Assembly (NCBI RefSeq): GCF_029054785.1 | Contig: NZ_JAIDEN010000047.1 | Span: 1-24,876, forward strand | Length of the DNA: 24,876 bases | From: Duncaniella sp. | Lineage (GTDB): Bacteria; Bacteroidota; Bacteroidia; Bacteroidales; Muribaculaceae | Direction: 5' to 3' | Part shown: in pieces, positions 8,111 through 17,225 of the stretch | Layout: the number at the start of each line of letters is the position of its first letter | How positions within the stretch are numbered: the stretch's first letter is position 1 | The notes under the pieces: generated by a model | Told to the model about the DNA's origin: nothing | Database searches by the model: none | What the model saw: only the letters and a program-made list of their open reading frames with translations | Translations under genes and position numbers: made by a program

Positions 8111-9280
8111 TCAACAGCTACCCGACGCAAGAAGTTTGTTGCGAAGAGGATTTGCATACATCATATACATATATGTCCTCATAAAACTACGCTCCTGAGG
8201 GGTGACATCGGGAATATCAACCTTGTCAAGCTGGCCTTCGATATATTCGTTGACCTTTGCGATATCCTCATCGGTATAGCGGTCACGATACATTTCCGAA
8301 TCAAACGCATGGTCATAGGCCACATAGTTGATCGGATATATCTTGTAACCGCTGTGGATTCCGGTGTCAATATCATGACAGATCCGGCTCAGAATTTCCT
8401 GCTTGTCAGTGTCAGCCGGGATGGACTCTATCATCGGAGAAATGCAGTTGGCAAACGAGATATGCACCCGTCCCTTATACTGCATCAGACCTGTTTCCAT
8501 AGAGAACAGATCGTCGCGCTTGCTCTTCTTGAAATCCGGATCGCGATGACGGAGAAGATATTCGCGGGCTTTCAGATAGTCGTTCGGATCATATTCATAA
8601 GAGATGGCGACAGGATATATGTTGATTTCGGCCAGATTTTCAGTCAGCGATCCGCCGCCGGCAAGACCGAGCATTTTCAGTACACTTTCCTGAGTATGGT
8701 CACTGGAATCCTTGGCACGACCCTGACGCTGGGCAATCCATACGCTTTCATGCTTTTCGGTGATGGCATGATGGATATATGCCGAAAGCTGACGGGCTGC
8801 ATCAAGAGCCTGTCGGGTCGGGAGATTACGCTTGACAATGAAACTGCCGTTCAGTTTTACCAGATGTGTGATCCATTCATAAATCAGCAGATTGTCACCG
8901 ATCGCAACTTCAGAGGTAGGCATGTCGCGACGAAGGAAAATCAGATTCAGGAACGACGCGTCAAGAACGATGTCGCGGTGATTTGTAATGAATGTATAAC
9001 GTTTGGCGGGATCAATTTTTTCAACTCCGGAAGCCGTCACACCGGCTGTGGTTTTCCGTTCAAGCTCATCAAGGAAATTAGCCATTATTTTGGACTGAAA
9101 TTCCTGCTTGTTATTGCATGATGTCAGCAGACCTATGAACTGGTTGTAGTCAATATCCGGAAGAACCCAGCGGATGGCATGTTCAAATCCCGGCTCCGAT
9201 ACCATTTTGGCGATAGCTGTCCGAAACTGTTCTTCACCGTAAGGAGCTATCTCTGAGAAATCGAAATTATTTGCGTCCAT
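8111..9280 (-). CDS. Glycerophospholipid-type acyltransferase (PlsC/GPAT-like)
   Basis: 389 residues, no obvious membrane helix or signal peptide. Block I of the family is NHRDIVLD (100-107) with the catalytic His and Asp. GSFIVKRN fits block II, and WIAQRQGRAKD sits in the block III position. Annotated relatives in Bacteroidales are called 1-acyl-sn-glycerol-3-phosphate acyltransferase. The length and the NHRDxxxD form are closer to PlsB-like GPATs than to ~240-residue PlsC, so the acceptor lipid is uncertain. It is the first gene of a minus-strand operon with the metallophosphoesterase, tex and folK, read from the promoter at 9345-9376. Confidence 0.85.
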   Translation of the reverse strand: MDANNFDFSEIAPYGEEQFRTAIAKMVSEPGFEHAIRWVLPDIDYNQFIGLLTSCNNKQEFQSKIMANFLDELERKTTAGVTASGVEKIDPAKRYTFITNHRDIVLDASFLNLIFLRRDMPTSEVAIGDNLLIYEWITHLVKLNGSFIVKRNLPTRQALDAARQLSAYIHHAITEKHESVWIAQRQGRAKDSSDHTQESVLKMLGLAGGGSLTENLAEINIYPVAISYEYDPNDYLKAREYLLRHRDPDFKKSKRDDLFSMETGLMQYKGRVHISFANCISPMIESIPADTDKQEILSRICHDIDTGIHSGYKIYPINYVAYDHAFDSEMYRDRYTDEDIAKVNEYIEGQLDKVDIPDVTPQERSFMRTYMYMMYANPLRNKLLASGSC

Positions 9281-9344
9281 TGCGCTTTATTGGGGTTTAT
9301 TTAATTTTATAAACCAAGAAAAATAGATGAAACAATACTTGGCT

Positions 9345-9376
9345 CAAAGGTAGAGGATTTTAACGTTACTTGCAAA
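9345..9376 (-). promoter_or_regulatory. Bacteroidetes-type promoter for the acyltransferase-phosphoesterase-tex-folK operon
   Basis: Read on the minus strand: TTTG (9376-9373), a 20-nt spacer, then TACCTTTG (9352-9345). Both boxes and the spacing match the consensus exactly. Transcription would start near 9338, about 58 nt before the ATG at 9280. Confidence 0.75.
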
Positions 9377-9557
9377 CTTTTTTAATGTTTATTGAGCAAG
9401 AGCGGTCTTTTATTAAGATTTTTTAGCCTCTATAATAACCCTTACAAACACGCTGTCAGGCTGCGGCTTTTCGGCTTCCAAAACATCAGTCAAAAAGATT
9501 GCCACCCATAGAAATTTGCCACAAAACAATCAAAATAAAAAGAAAATTGACAAAATA

Positions 9558-9589
9558 TTTGCACAGCAACAAACATTATGTTACTTTTG
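9558..9589 (+). promoter_or_regulatory. Bacteroidetes-type promoter for amtB-gltB-gltD
   Basis: TTTG at 9558-9561, a 20-nt spacer, then TACTTTTG at 9582-9589, a full match to the consensus. The start point would be near 9596, leaving a leader of about 50 nt before the ATG at 9646. Confidence 0.78.
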
Positions 9590-9645
9590 CGGCGGTACAA
9601 AACTGTTTTTATAACATTTTCTAAGTAGCTTTTATTCATCAGTGG

Positions 9646-11106
9646 ATGTCATTGTCAAAAACACATCCGAATCAAATTATGCAAGGTATGATTTTAAACG
9701 GTAAAAAAGCCAGTTCCGGCTGGCTGCTTGTTTTAGCAGCATTAATCGTAGCCGGAGTTCTCGGACTGAGGACAGAAGTTTCGGGCAGCCTGTTCGACCT
9801 ACCCGGTGATCACCTCTGGGCAAATGTGGCCTGGATGATCACCGCAACTATTTTTGTACTCATGATGACTCCGGGACTTTCCTTTTTCTACGGAGGCATG
9901 GTGAGACCAAAAAACGTCATCTCAACTATGCTCCAGAGTTTCATCGTCATGGGATTTGTCAGTGTCATCTGGGTGATTCTCGGCTTCGGGCTTGCGTTCG
10001 GCAATGACATAGGCCACGTGATCGGAAATCCGACGGACTTCTTCATGATGAAAAACGTCGGAGTCGGGAATGTAACCGAAGTCAAGACTGACCTGTCACA
10101 GATAGGCATTGCAACAACAACCATCCCGCTTGCGCTTTTCGCGCTATTTCAGATGAAATTCGCCATTATCACCCCTTCGCTCATCACAGGAGCATTTGCC
10201 GAGCGTGTCCACTTTGCAGGTTATCTGCTTTTCATGGTGCTCTGGACTGTGGTTGTCTATTGTCCTCTCGCCCACTGCACCTGGCATCCTGAAGGTCTTT
10301 TCGGAATGATGCATGTCCATGATTATGCCGGCGGAATCGTAGTCCATGCCGCATCCGGTATCGCAGCATTGGCCGGTGCCATGTTTCTCGGCAGACGAAA
10401 GCAGGAAGCAGGCGAAAGCAGCAAACCGGCAAATGTACCCTTCGTCCTTCTCGGTGCAGCTCTCCTATGGTTAGGCTGGTTCGGATTTAACGGAGGCAGT
10501 TCGCTCGCCGCGGACGGAATAGCGGTATCGGCATTTCTAAACACCAACACAGCTGCCGCAGTAGCAATGGTCGGATGGATCACACTCGACGCTATCCGCG
10601 GCCACAAACCGTCAGCAATGGGGGCTGCCATCGGTGCCGTTGTGGGTCTGGTCGCAATCACTCCATGCGCCGGGTGGGTTTCACTGGGACAGAGCATTTT
10701 CATAGCCTTGTTCATCACCATCTGCTGTAACATAGCGGTAGCCTGGAAAGGATACAGCCACCTTCTGGATGACGCTCTTGATGTCTTCCCGACCCACGGA
10801 CTCGGCGGCATCATCGGCACTGTGCTCACCGGCATTTTTGCCTATGACTTCTTTGCCAAAGAGAATCCTGACATGATTTCCCGCGGTGAATTTTTCTGGA
10901 ACCATATATTGGTCCTCGGATTGGTATTCGTCTACACCTTCGTTGTCAGCTACGGTCTCTACTGGCTGACCGACAAAATCATACCGATGAGAGTGTCAGG
11001 ATGGAACGAGCATCTGGGCCTCGATGCCTCCCAACACGGCGAAGAATATGCCGCCGAAACTCTTCCCTCAGACAGCGATTGGATAAAAAGTGTCGAAGAA
11101 AATTAG
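9646..11106 (+). CDS. amtB: Ammonium transporter, Amt family
   Basis: 486 residues, polytopic. An N-terminal hydrophobic segment (GWLLVLAALIVAGVLG, ~26-41) precedes the eleven-helix Amt core that starts near LWANVAWMITATIF. Family signatures are FFYGGMVRPKNV, DYAGGIVVHAASG with the first pore histidine H234, and DVFPTHGLGGIIG with the second, H384. The C-terminus GLDASQHGEEYA matches the regulatory tail that P-II proteins dock on, but no glnK follows. ATG 9646 gives the first start after a clean promoter; an in-frame ATG at 9679 (Met12) is possible. It is the first gene of an ammonium assimilation operon, 75 nt ahead of gltB, so import and GOGAT are probably made together. The small stem GAGGC/GCCTC in that gap is too weak to call a terminator. 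Confidence 0.95.
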   Translation: MSLSKTHPNQIMQGMILNGKKASSGWLLVLAALIVAGVLGLRTEVSGSLFDLPGDHLWANVAWMITATIFVLMMTPGLSFFYGGMVRPKNVISTMLQSFIVMGFVSVIWVILGFGLAFGNDIGHVIGNPTDFFMMKNVGVGNVTEVKTDLSQIGIATTTIPLALFALFQMKFAIITPSLITGAFAERVHFAGYLLFMVLWTVVVYCPLAHCTWHPEGLFGMMHVHDYAGGIVVHAASGIAALAGAMFLGRRKQEAGESSKPANVPFVLLGAALLWLGWFGFNGGSSLAADGIAVSAFLNTNTAAAVAMVGWITLDAIRGHKPSAMGAAIGAVVGLVAITPCAGWVSLGQSIFIALFITICCNIAVAWKGYSHLLDDALDVFPTHGLGGIIGTVLTGIFAYDFFAKENPDMISRGEFFWNHILVLGLVFVYTFVVSYGLYWLTDKIIPMRVSGWNEHLGLDASQHGEEYAAETLPSDSDWIKSVEEN

Positions 11107-11181
11107 AGCCATACGGCCACAAGAAAAATATCCGGGAGGCAAGAGCCTCTCATACTCATCTGAAAGCTTATAAAAATATAT

Positions 11182-14100
11182 ATGCAAAAAATTATCAAAT
11201 CAGCAGAAGGCCTTTATGATCCACGCTTCGAGCATGATGCTTGTGGCGTCGGTCTTCTGGTCAACGTCCGTGGTATAAAATCACACCAACTTGTGGAAAA
11301 AGGGCTCCAGGTGCTTGAACACATGGTCCATCGAGGAGCCGAAGGCGCAGATCCGAAAACAGGTGACGGCGCGGGAATTATGGTGCAGATACCTCATGAG
11401 TTCATACTCTTGCAGGGCATCCCCGTACCTGAAAAAGGCCGATACGGGACCGGACTGGTGTTCATGCCTCATGACGAGGATTCGCGCCAGATCATCCTCG
11501 ACATCATCGAACGTGAGGCCATTGATTTAGGACTGAAATTAATAGCTGTGCGCGATGTACCGACAAACAATGAGCAGCTCGGTTCTGTGGCCAAGGCTGC
11601 CGAACCGGTGATATTACAGATATTTGTAGCCGACGAGGAAAGCGACGAACCGATGGATCTGCGCCTGTACCTGCTGCGTAAAGAAATTGAAAACAAAATC
11701 CGCTCGCTTTCGATCGAGGGCAAGGATGCGTTCTATATCGTTTCACTGTCATCGCGCATAATCATCTACAAGGGAATGCTGTCAAGCCTCCAGTTGCGCT
11801 ACTATTTCCCTGACCTGATGAATCCGCGCTTCACAACAGCTATGGCGCTTGTCCATTCACGCTTCAGCACAAACACCTTCCCGACATGGTCTTTGGCCCA
11901 GCCTTTCAGAATGCTTGGCCACAACGGCGAGATCAACACCATACAAGGCAACCGACTGTGGATGAAGGCCCGCGAGTGTATGCTCAAACCTGCAATATTC
12001 GGAGACCGCGACATGACGCCGGTCGTGCAGCCCGGCATGAGTGACTCAGCCTCACTCGACAATGTGCTTGAATTCTTTGTCATGGCAGGAATGAGCCTGC
12101 CGCGGGCTCTCGCAATGCTGATTCCGGAATCATTCAACGACAAAAATCCGATCTCGCCCGAACTGAAAGCCTTCTATGAATACAATTCAATTCTTATGGA
12201 AGCCTGGGACGGTCCTGCCGCTCTTCTTTTCAGCGACGGACGCTATGCCGGCGGAATGCTTGACCGCAACGGTCTGCGCCCGGCCCGCTATCTCATCACC
12301 AAGAATGACACCGTAGTGCTCGCGTCAGAAATGGGAGTCCTGCCGTTCGAGGCTTCAGAAGTTAAAGAGAAAGGACGCCTGCGGCCCGGCAAGATGCTGA
12401 TGGTCGACATGGAGGAAGGGAAAATCTATCATGATGCCGAACTCAAAGAAGCACTGGCATCGGAGTTCCCTTATCGCGACTGGCTTTCACGCAACAGAAT
12501 AAATCTCGATAATATCAGTTCTGGCCGCAAGGTCGAGAATACGGTGACTGATTTCCGCCGGATGCTCCACACCTTCCTCTATAACCGTGAAGAGGTCGAG
12601 AAGATCATCACCCCGATGCTTGCCGACGGAAAGGAACCGGTCAACTCAATGGGGAAAGACACTCCTCTGGCAGTGCTTTCAGATGAGCCACAACTGTTGT
12701 TCAGCTATTTCCGACAACATTTTGCCCAGGTGACAAATCCGGCGATCGACCCTCTGCGCGAAGAGCTGGTGATGAGCCTCGACAGCTATATAGGGGCCGT
12801 CAAACTCAATCTGCTTGAGCCGTCGCCTGAACTTTGCAAAATGGTGCTGCTCAAACGCCCGATCATCACCAACCGTGAACTGGACCTGCTTTGCAATCTG
12901 CGTTACAAGGGTTTCAACACCCGCAAACTGTCAATGACCTTCCCTGTCGCCGAAGGTCATAAAGGGCTCGTGAAGGCGATCGAACGACTCTGTCGAGAAG
13001 CGGAAGAGGCTGTCGACGAAGGTTGCAACTATGTGGTGCTGTCAGACCGTGGCGTAGATAAAGACAATGCTCCTGTCCCCTCGCTTCTGGCCACATCCAC
13101 CGTCCACCATCACCTGATCGACCGCAAAAAACGCATTCAGACAGCCTTGATCATCGAGACCGCCGATGCACGCGAGGTCATGCACTTCGCTCTTCTGAGC
13201 GGCTATGGTGCAAGTGCGGTCAATCCCTATCTGGCATTCGCCGTGATCGAAGATCTCGTCAGACGCCACGACATCCAGCTCGACTTCGAGACTGCGGCAA
13301 AAAACTATATCAAAGCCGTTGACAAAGGGCTGCTCAAAGTCATGTCCAAAATGGGAATCTCGACCATCACAAGCTACAAAGGCGCACAACTGTTTGAAGC
13401 CGTCGGACTTTCTGAAGATCTTTGCAGGGAATACTTCGGCAACACGGTCAGCAAAATCGGAGGCATTGACATCGAATTGCTCTCACGCGACATCACAGGC
13501 GCACACAGAGAAGCTTTTTCTGAAGATTTCGATACCGAAAGCCCCCTACCGTTCATCGGACAGTATGCCTTCCGCAAGGATGGTGAAAGCCATGCCTGGA
13601 ATCCTGAAACCATAGCCACCCTCCAACTGGCCACACGCCTCGGCAGCTATAAGAAATTCAAGGAGTTCACATCTCTGGTCGACAACAAGCCAAAACCGAT
13701 ATTCATCCGTGATTTCCTCGATTTCCGCAAGCAGAAACCGATCGCTATCGACGAGGTCGAACCGGAGGAAGCGATCATGAAGCGCTTCGTCACCGGCGCA
13801 ATGAGTTTCGGGTCCATCAGCCGCGAGGCTCACGAAGCGCTCGGAATAGCGATGAATGCGATCGGTGCCCGAAGCAATACAGGCGAAGGAGGTGAAGATC
13901 CCGAACGCTTTGCCCCACGTCCGGACGGAACGTCGGCACGTTCGGCCATCAAGCAGGTAGCTTCCGGACGTTTCGGTGTGACAACAGAATATCTTGTCAA
14001 TGCCGACGAACTCCAGATCAAGGTGGCCCAAGGAGCCAAACCGGGCGAAGGCGGACAGTTGCCGGGGTTCAAGGTCGACAAAATCATCGCCAAGACCCGC

Positions 14101-15690
14101 CATTCGATCCCAGGCATTTCGCTTATCTCTCCACCACCCCACCACGACATCTACTCGATCGAAGATCTCGCTCAACTGATCTTCGATCTCAAGAATGTCA
14201 ATCCGGCAGCCAAAATCAGCGTAAAACTCGTATCTGAAAGCGGCGTCGGAACAATCGCAGCCGGTGTGGCCAAGGCCAAAAGCGATCTTATAACCATCAG
14301 CGGCAGCGACGGCGGTACAGGGGCTTCTCCGGCAAGCTCAATCCGCTATGCAGGCGTACCGGTTGAAATAGGTCTGGCCGAGACCCAACAGACATTGGTC
14401 ATCAACAATCTGCGAGGCCAGGTAAAACTCCAGGCTGACGGGCAGCTCAAAAGCGCCCGTGATGTCATCATAATGGCAATGCTCGGTGCCGAAGAATACG
14501 GATTCGCCACAAGTGCGCTTATCGTATTGGGGTGCGTGATGATGCGCAAATGCCATCTGAACACCTGCCCTGTCGGGGTAGCCACTCAGAATGAGGAATT
14601 GCGCAAACGCTTCATCGGCCGCTCGGAATATGTGGTCAACTTTTTCCGTTTTCTCGCCCGCGAAATCCGAGAGACTATGGCTGAAATCGGCGTGAGGAAA
14701 CTGGATGACATCATAGGCCGGGCCGACATGCTCTGCGTAAAGGAGGGAATCGAAAAAGAAAAAACTTCAGGCCTGGACTTCAGCAGGATTCTTCACATGC
14801 CTGCCGAAACCGCGACAAATGCCATTATCAATGTCGTAACTCAGAAACATGACATCGACCATGTTCTCGACCGCGAGATTATCAGCCGCAGCTATCCGGC
14901 GATCGAATCCGGAATGCAGGTGGAACTCGAATTCCCGATATGCAACACCGACCGCTCTACGGGTGCGATGCTCTCAGGAGTCATCGCCAAGAAATTCGGC
15001 GATGCCGGCCTTCCTGACAATACGATCAACTGCACATTCAAAGGAGCTGCCGGACAAAGTTTCGGTGCATTCCTCGCCCACGGAATCACATTCCGCCTGG
15101 AAGGAGACGCCAATGACTATGTCGGTAAAGGTCTTTCCGGAGGCAAAATCGTCATTACACCTCCGCAGGGATCTTCTTTCACTCCTCAGGAAAATATTAT
15201 TGCAGGAAATACGATCCTGTACGGCGCGACATCCGGAGAAATTTACATCAACGGACGTGTCGGCGAACGCTTCTGCGTCAGAAATTCAGGAGCTACGGCT
15301 GTGGTCGAGGGAGTCGGAGATCATTGCTGCGAATATATGACCGGAGGCCGCACAGTGGTACTCGGATCGACAGGACGAAATTTTGCGGCAGGCATGAGCG
15401 GCGGCATTGCATATGTCTGGAATCCAGATGGTGATTTCGACTATTTCTGTAATATGGAAATGGTCGAACTATCACTGATCGAGGAGATGGCGGACAACCG
15501 TGAACTCTACAAGCTGATCAGCAACCACTACCGCCACACTCACAGCCCGCTCGCAGGAGCCATGCTTGACAATTGGGAAAGCTACGTCGGCCAATTCATC
15601 AAGATCATCCCCATCGAATACAAAAAGGTACTTCATGACGAGAAAATCGCCAAGCTCGAACGCCGCATAGCATCCATGCAGATGGACTGA
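11182..15690 (+). CDS. gltB: Glutamate synthase (NADPH), large (alpha) subunit
   Basis: 1502 residues, the usual GOGAT alpha length. A 20-residue propeptide ends before C21 (HDACGVG), the N-terminal nucleophile of the class II glutamine amidotransferase domain (~21-420). The central domain follows, then the FMN/synthase domain (~800-1200) with TGEGGEDP, GAKPGEGGQLPG and SDGGTGASP. The 3Fe-4S cysteines are C1118, C1124 and C1129, with the same spacing as in E. coli. The C-terminal beta-helix has the GxxGxxxG repeats (GAAGQSFGAFL). The enzyme converts glutamine and 2-oxoglutarate to two glutamates, with electrons from GltD, in the cytoplasm. The upstream gap shows no separate TAnnTTTG promoter, so it is read from the amtB promoter. 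Confidence 0.98.
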   Translation: MQKIIKSAEGLYDPRFEHDACGVGLLVNVRGIKSHQLVEKGLQVLEHMVHRGAEGADPKTGDGAGIMVQIPHEFILLQGIPVPEKGRYGTGLVFMPHDEDSRQIILDIIEREAIDLGLKLIAVRDVPTNNEQLGSVAKAAEPVILQIFVADEESDEPMDLRLYLLRKEIENKIRSLSIEGKDAFYIVSLSSRIIIYKGMLSSLQLRYYFPDLMNPRFTTAMALVHSRFSTNTFPTWSLAQPFRMLGHNGEINTIQGNRLWMKARECMLKPAIFGDRDMTPVVQPGMSDSASLDNVLEFFVMAGMSLPRALAMLIPESFNDKNPISPELKAFYEYNSILMEAWDGPAALLFSDGRYAGGMLDRNGLRPARYLITKNDTVVLASEMGVLPFEASEVKEKGRLRPGKMLMVDMEEGKIYHDAELKEALASEFPYRDWLSRNRINLDNISSGRKVENTVTDFRRMLHTFLYNREEVEKIITPMLADGKEPVNSMGKDTPLAVLSDEPQLLFSYFRQHFAQVTNPAIDPLREELVMSLDSYIGAVKLNLLEPSPELCKMVLLKRPIITNRELDLLCNLRYKGFNTRKLSMTFPVAEGHKGLVKAIERLCREAEEAVDEGCNYVVLSDRGVDKDNAPVPSLLATSTVHHHLIDRKKRIQTALIIETADAREVMHFALLSGYGASAVNPYLAFAVIEDLVRRHDIQLDFETAAKNYIKAVDKGLLKVMSKMGISTITSYKGAQLFEAVGLSEDLCREYFGNTVSKIGGIDIELLSRDITGAHREAFSEDFDTESPLPFIGQYAFRKDGESHAWNPETIATLQLATRLGSYKKFKEFTSLVDNKPKPIFIRDFLDFRKQKPIAIDEVEPEEAIMKRFVTGAMSFGSISREAHEALGIAMNAIGARSNTGEGGEDPERFAPRPDGTSARSAIKQVASGRFGVTTEYLVNADELQIKVAQGAKPGEGGQLPGFKVDKIIAKTRHSIPGISLISPPPHHDIYSIEDLAQLIFDLKNVNPAAKISVKLVSESGVGTIAAGVAKAKSDLITISGSDGGTGASPASSIRYAGVPVEIGLAETQQTLVINNLRGQVKLQADGQLKSARDVIIMAMLGAEEYGFATSALIVLGCVMMRKCHLNTCPVGVATQNEELRKRFIGRSEYVVNFFRFLAREIRETMAEIGVRKLDDIIGRADMLCVKEGIEKEKTSGLDFSRILHMPAETATNAIINVVTQKHDIDHVLDREIISRSYPAIESGMQVELEFPICNTDRSTGAMLSGVIAKKFGDAGLPDNTINCTFKGAAGQSFGAFLAHGITFRLEGDANDYVGKGLSGGKIVITPPQGSSFTPQENIIAGNTILYGATSGEIYINGRVGERFCVRNSGATAVVEGVGDHCCEYMTGGRTVVLGSTGRNFAAGMSGGIAYVWNPDGDFDYFCNMEMVELSLIEEMADNRELYKLISNHYRHTHSPLAGAMLDNWESYVGQFIKIIPIEYKKVLHDEKIAKLERRIASMQMD

Positions 15691-15735
15691 CAATCGGTTT
15701 AATTACTACCTCACCCCTACTCAAAAAACAAAAAA

Positions 15736-17178
15736 ATGGGAAATCCTAAAGCATTTCTGAATATACCGCGCAAGGAAGCCGGATATCGTCCGGTCCACGA
15801 CCGCGTCAATGACTACGGAGAAGTCGAACAGACCCTAAACACCGAAGACCGCCGTCTTCAGGCCTCTCGCTGCATGGAATGCGGAGTACCGTTCTGCCAC
15901 TGGAGCTGCCCGTTGGGCAACCGCCAGCCCGAATGGCAGGACCGCCTCTACAAAAATGACATCAAGGGAGCTTACGAACTGCTGACCATGACAGATGACT
16001 TTCCGGAGTTCACCGGAAGAATCTGTCCGGCTCTATGTGAAAAAGGCTGTGTACTCAACAAGCAGCATGAAGCGGTTACAATCCGGGAAAATGAAGCTGC
16101 GATTGTCGAACGCGCTTTCTCGGAAGGCTATGTGACAGCCCGTCCGCCGAAGAAACGCAGCGGTCGGCGGGTGGCTGTCATCGGATCCGGACCTGCGGGA
16201 CTCGCCTGCGCCAATCAGCTCAACCGCAAGGGTCACAAGGTAACAGTGTTTGAAAAAAATGAAGCGCCGGGCGGTCTGCTCAGATTCGGAATTCCGGACT
16301 TCAAACTCAACAAAAGCATCATTGACCGCCGGTTGAGGCTTCTGGAGGAGGAAGGTATAGAATTCCGTTGCGGAATCCGAGTCGGCCATGATATCCAGAT
16401 CGAAGAAATTATCCGCGATTTCGATGCTGTCTGCCTGGCAATGGGCGCTGAAGTCCCCCGCGACCTCAAAGTCGAAGGCCGGGGACTGAAAGGGATTCAT
16501 TTCGCCCTCGAACTTCTCCAGCAGCAGAACCGCGTGAACGCCGGAATGGAAATCAGCCATGAAGAACGCATTTCAGCAAAAGGCAAAAATGTACTGGTCA
16601 TAGGCGGAGGCGACACCGGAAGCGATTGTGTGGGCACAGCACACCGTCAGGGTGCACTGTCGGTCACACAGATCGAAATCATGCCCAAACCGCCGACAGG
16701 TGACAATCCGGATACACCGTGGCCTTACTGGCCTGTGGTGCTTAAAACATCCAGTTCACATCTTGAAGGCTGTGACCGCCGCTGGCTCCTTGACACACGC
16801 AAATTCATCGCTGACGAGGAGGGCCGGGTCAAGGAAGTGGAAGTCGAAGAGGTCATCTGGGATAAAGATCCTGGAAGCGGGCGCATGAATCTCGTCCATA
16901 CCGGCAAGACAGACACGATCAAAGCAGAGCTTGTGTTGCTGGCGATGGGCTTCACCAATCCTGTGCCCGAAGGGATCATCGACACCCTCGGACTCAAAAA
17001 AGATTCACGCGGCAATGTCATGACCGATCCGGCAGGACAGACAAGCCTGAAAAATGTGTTTGCGGCAGGCGATGTCGCATCCGGGGCTTCTCTGGTGGTC
17101 CGCTGCATAGCTTCAGGCCGCGCAGCCGCCAATGGGATACACTCCTATCTCGCCGACCGAAGCGATAAAAGCGAGTAG
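15736..17178 (+). CDS. gltD: Glutamate synthase (NADPH), small (beta) subunit
   Basis: 480 residues, standard length. The N-terminal ferredoxin-like region carries C46, C49, C54, C58 (CMECGVPFCHWSCP) and C97, C101, C105 (CPALCEKGC) for two 4Fe-4S clusters. The FAD-binding motif is GSGPAGLACA, the NADPH-binding motif is GGGDTGSDC, and the C-terminal FAD site is VFAAGDVASGASLVV. It takes electrons from NADPH and passes them to the FMN of GltB. It starts 45 nt after gltB, and its TAG stop at 17176-17178 abuts a stem shared with the convergent pabA. Confidence 0.98.
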   Translation: MGNPKAFLNIPRKEAGYRPVHDRVNDYGEVEQTLNTEDRRLQASRCMECGVPFCHWSCPLGNRQPEWQDRLYKNDIKGAYELLTMTDDFPEFTGRICPALCEKGCVLNKQHEAVTIRENEAAIVERAFSEGYVTARPPKKRSGRRVAVIGSGPAGLACANQLNRKGHKVTVFEKNEAPGGLLRFGIPDFKLNKSIIDRRLRLLEEEGIEFRCGIRVGHDIQIEEIIRDFDAVCLAMGAEVPRDLKVEGRGLKGIHFALELLQQQNRVNAGMEISHEERISAKGKNVLVIGGGDTGSDCVGTAHRQGALSVTQIEIMPKPPTGDNPDTPWPYWPVVLKTSSSHLEGCDRRWLLDTRKFIADEEGRVKEVEVEEVIWDKDPGSGRMNLVHTGKTDTIKAELVLLAMGFTNPVPEGIIDTLGLKKDSRGNVMTDPAGQTSLKNVFAAGDVASGASLVVRCIASGRAAANGIHSYLADRSDKSE

Positions 17179-17225
17179 TCAGGATTCTTCACACCGAAAA
17201 TCATGATTTCAGCTCTGAATCCTGA
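17179..17225. terminator. Nested palindromes at the gltD/pabA convergence, candidate bidirectional terminator
   Basis: TCAGGATTC (17179-17187) pairs with GAATCCTGA (17217-17225) in a perfect 9-bp stem starting right after the gltD stop. Inside the loop AAATCATGATTT (17198-17209) is a perfect 12-bp palindrome that includes the pabA stop. The right arm lies within pabA codons. There is no U-run next to the stem, so termination is inferred from position only. Confidence 0.4.

Larger units (their letters stand above)
9281..9645. other. 365-bp divergent intergenic region between the acyltransferase gene and amtB
   Basis: AT-rich region holding the two outward promoters listed separately. Between them, TTGCCAC occurs twice in direct orientation at 9500-9506 and 9517-9523 (17 bp apart), upstream of the amtB -33 element, a possible activator site. 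No ORF of note and no RNA gene that I can recognise. Confidence 0.5.

Noticed and set aside
9460..9482. GC-rich stretch GGCTGCGGCTTTTCGGCTTCC as a small RNA or terminator
   Set aside because: The possible stem is short and imperfect and there is no T-run; nothing supports an RNA gene.
11107..11181. Terminator or separate promoter between amtB and gltB
   Set aside because: The stem GAGGC/GCCTC has only five pairs and no TAnnTTTG box is present.
13546..14175. 209-codon minus-strand ORF inside gltB, and similar long antisense ORFs in gltB, tex and the polyferredoxin gene
   Set aside because: They lie opposite well-conserved domains, have low-complexity or atypical composition, and show no family motif; they are by-products of codon bias in the real genes.
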